Below are positions 62,165-64,000 of a stretch of 64,000 bases of DNA, piece by piece; positions within the stretch are counted from its first letter, which is position 1, and each line of letters opens with the position of its first letter. The notes beneath the pieces are model-generated. The model was given only the letters and a program-made list of their open reading frames with translations, did not search any database and was not told the origin of the DNA. This DNA comes from JBECKX01 sp964468475 (GTDB taxonomy: Bacteria; Zixibacteria; MSB-5A5; CAIYYT01), in assembly GCA_964468475.1 (NCBI GenBank), contig CAYXUL010000010.1:3147-67146 (forward strand). Reading direction: 5' to 3'. Both the position numbers and the translations under genes were made by a program.

Positions 62165-62704
62165 TCAGATTTTACCGCCCAGCGCCTCGAAGTTGGTAAA
62201 GTCGGCGTGATGCAACACTACCGAAGCTGGTGAGCGATAGCCTTTGTCACCCTCGCCTGCGTGTGTGCCGATCAGGTGGATAACCTCCGCCGGCAGGCCG
62301 TGCTTGAGCGCCAGCGCCGCCCCGCTGAAAGGATGTCGCACCAGGCGCCCGAAGTCTGACTTGACGAACTTGCCATTCTCAGACTTGTATTCCGCGAACT
62401 TGCCAATATCGTGCAGCAAGCCGCCGACCAGAAGATAATCTATATTGATTTTGATCCGATCCGGATAGGCCTTGTTTACGACCTCCGCCATCTTAAGCGC
62501 CGTCTCGGTAACGGCGCGGATATGGTCGATCAGGCTGATCGGCGTCCCCGGAATCAGCAAGGTAAACGGCACTTTCTCCAACTCTGCCTGACCGAAACCA
62601 CTCAGGTCGACCGCTTCGATCATCACCTTGATGGTCTTGTCGCGCAATTCCGGATCACTGATCTGGCTTAACTCGGGAAATTTCTCTTCCAAAAACTCTC
62701 GCAC
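62165..62704 (-). CDS. HD-domain phosphohydrolase
   Basis: 179 residues. Metal motifs are present: DHIRAVTETA, GGLLHDIGKF, RHPFSGAALALKHG and GTHAGEGD. These fit small HD hydrolases of nucleotides or phosphate esters. An N-terminal helical extension of ~55 residues precedes the HD core. It is 34 nt after the asparaginase gene and 67 nt before tnaA, so the three may be co-expressed. The substrate is unknown. Confidence 0.88.
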   Translation of the reverse strand: MREFLEEKFPELSQISDPELRDKTIKVMIEAVDLSGFGQAELEKVPFTLLIPGTPISLIDHIRAVTETALKMAEVVNKAYPDRIKINIDYLLVGGLLHDIGKFAEYKSENGKFVKSDFGRLVRHPFSGAALALKHGLPAEVIHLIGTHAGEGDKGYRSPASVVLHHADFTNFEALGGKI

Positions 62705-62738
62705 GAATCGAATACCTCGCTTCTGCTTAGAACTTTAT

Positions 62739-63746
62739 CTAAGCCTTCTTGAGCTTTACTACCGGAACAACTTCTCCGATGTTTATCTCCCGGTTATTAT
62801 ATAACTGCGGACGGCTGAACTCCGCAAGCGCTTTGACCTGCTCTTCGTCGATCACTTTGAGCTGCCTGAGCACCTCACAGATCACCGGACCAAGTCCGCG
62901 CGACTGGCCATCCGCCATTTTGATCGCGATGCCGATCTTCTGCGGCAGCACACCGATACCCTCGACGGCCTCGCCGCCAACCTTGCAGATGACATCACCG
63001 TTGCACACCCGTGCGATCGCCAGATCGGAGCGGCCCTCACCGGACACCATCTCAGGATGAGTGGTCATTGCGGCAATGATCGTTTCGAACGCCTCCCTGC
63101 GGATATCTGAAGTAGTGTTCTTCGCAACGATTGCAGCAAACCCGCGCGCCATATTCTTCAGCGGCAGTGCGAAATTCGGTAATGAGCAGCCGTCGGTACC
63201 CATCTGGATCTCGTCAATCGGATAATCATACATCTCCGAGACGGTGCGCTTGACCAGTTGCTGCGTCTTGGAATCGGGGTCGATGTATTTGAGGGGATCA
63301 TCACCGATATGTACACTCAGCGCCAATTGTCCCGAGTGCTTGCCCGAACAGTTATGCTGCAACGGGCGGAATTTCTCCCCTTCACGGGGTCCGACATTCT
63401 TGATGCGCCGTTCGATGGGAAGATGCGTGCCGCACTTGAGGTAGGACTCATCGAGCTTGATTAATTCAAGATTCGATTTCGCGACCTCAACATGTTCAGC
63501 CGAACCGTTATGCGAGCCCATCATGATAGCGCACTGCTTGAGGCTGTGCCCGAACCGCTTGATGGCGCCTGATTCAAACACCGGCATAAACTGAAACGGC
63601 TTGGCCGACGACCGCGAGAAGGTGATCATCTCCGGATCACCGGCGAACCAGAGAAGTTCACCGTTGGCATCAGTAACGGCCACCGAGCCGTAATGCACCG
63701 ACTCAACGGTTTTGTTGCGATATACTTCAGTCAAGATTTCGGACAT
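62739..63746 (-). CDS. Asparaginase II-family protein
   Basis: 335 residues from ATG 63746; the frame up to 63824 reads into the dispersed repeat and is rejected. The family motifs TFSRSSAKPFQ, MMGSHNGSAEHV, LQHNCSGKHSGQL and MGTDGCSLPNFALPL are present. It is a thermolabile-asparaginase-like (Rhizobium type) enzyme expected to release ammonia from asparagine. With tnaA downstream this suggests amino-acid breakdown. The ribosome site is weak. Confidence 0.9.
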   Translation of the reverse strand: MSEILTEVYRNKTVESVHYGSVAVTDANGELLWFAGDPEMITFSRSSAKPFQFMPVFESGAIKRFGHSLKQCAIMMGSHNGSAEHVEVAKSNLELIKLDESYLKCGTHLPIERRIKNVGPREGEKFRPLQHNCSGKHSGQLALSVHIGDDPLKYIDPDSKTQQLVKRTVSEMYDYPIDEIQMGTDGCSLPNFALPLKNMARGFAAIVAKNTTSDIRREAFETIIAAMTTHPEMVSGEGRSDLAIARVCNGDVICKVGGEAVEGIGVLPQKIGIAIKMADGQSRGLGPVICEVLRQLKVIDEEQVKALAEFSRPQLYNNREINIGEVVPVVKLKKA

Positions 63747-63779
63747 GGAGCTACTTAGTCTCTCCGGTTGGGGTTCAGT

Positions 63780-63845
63780 CACACATCCCGTCCCCGATCG
63801 CGACAAGTCGCGGATCGGAGCCACCCCTCTTGATCGGGGGGAATT
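63780..63845. repeat. Dispersed intergenic repeat, copy B
   Basis: Matches copy A at 7695-7762 (see shared blocks there). Inside it GATCGCGACAAGTCGCGGATC is partly palindromic. It lies just upstream of the asparaginase ATG, where a promoter would be expected. Confidence 0.6.
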
Positions 63846-63907
63846 GGGTTGCTGTTCAATTTCGATCTAATCATCATGACCATTCGCCGTCACTACTGTC
63901 GCATGTT

Positions 63908-63960
63908 TCTGAGATTGCCGCGTCAGCCCCCGATAAATCGGGGGATTCCTCGCAATGACA
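63908..63960. repeat. Dispersed repeat, copy D
   Basis: TCTGAGATTGCCGCG, inner palindrome CCCCCGATAAATCGGGGG, then CTCGCAATGACA. The outer blocks match copy C at 53816-53855. A further inverted repeat GTGCGAATTCATTCGCAC follows at ~63980. No gene is seen from 63861 to the window end. Confidence 0.7.
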
Positions 63961-64000
63961 TTCCTTCTCTCCACCGTAGGTGCGAATTCATTCGCACATT

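Noticed and set aside
1..64000. CRISPR arrays, tRNA/rRNA genes, insertion sequences
   Set aside because: No regular direct repeats, no cloverleaf with a T-loop consensus, no rRNA-like stretch and no transposase-like protein were found by eye; a tRNA or Rfam search would settle the RNA genes.

Overview
The window looks like part of a draft, scaffolded genome: three runs of exactly 100 N (66-165, 8450-8549, 32751-32850) each cut a gene. The organism is a Gram-negative, LPS-making, probably uncultivated bacterium. Evidence for this is LpxH, two outer-membrane barrels, many lipoproteins, RseP, MurJ and a type IV pilus motor. A kinase with a TolB-like propeller, MglA with roadblock proteins, a DUF4388 protein, and frequent GTG/TTG starts fit an FCB-related or Zixibacteria-like lineage. 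That placement is an inference, not a measurement.

Layout. 1-9.5 kb holds envelope and signalling genes: a truncated beta-propeller protein, an ECF sigma factor with a probable membrane anti-sigma, a lipoprotein, a Ser/Thr kinase-propeller fusion, a c-type cytochrome, two paralogous barrels and a TPR protein. 9.5-14.4 kb holds an NAD-type isocitrate dehydrogenase, a BtrH-like protein, a polysaccharide flippase, a tiny basic Myb/SANT-like DNA-binding protein and LpxH. 14.4-19.7 kb is a run of minus-strand genes that includes two apparent pseudoenzymes. One is an aconitase/LeuC-fold protein without its cluster cysteines, fused to two helix-turn-helix units. The other is an SbcD/YhaO-like phosphoesterase without its metal ligands, coupled to an intact YhaN/Rad50-like ATPase. 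20-27.5 kb holds a DUF885 peptidase, RlmD, a secreted unknown, and the rseP-dxr-cyclophilin run. 27.7-35.4 kb is a complete F1Fo ATP synthase operon (atpZ-I-B-E-F-H-A-G-D-C) with a good sigma70 promoter and a strong terminator.

35.5-39.6 kb holds a thioredoxin-fold lipoprotein and a PilS-like histidine kinase. 39.6-49.3 kb is the most unusual part. Ten closely packed genes encode a DUF4388 protein, a small membrane protein, four roadblock-type proteins (one with TPRs, one with membrane helices), an MglA GTPase with a 200-residue tail, and the pilus motor proteins PilB, PilT and PilC. This reads as one self-contained module for placing or switching type IV pili.

49.4-64 kb holds ComEC with a degenerate beta-lactamase-like domain, MurJ, bS20, a propeller protein, an RNase H-like protein, a thioesterase, a lipoprotein, ArgF, a LiaF-like protein, a BBE-type FAD oxidoreductase, tryptophanase, an HD protein and asparaginase II. 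Two families of short dispersed repeats lie between genes. No rRNA, tRNA, CRISPR array, transposase or prophage gene was recognised.
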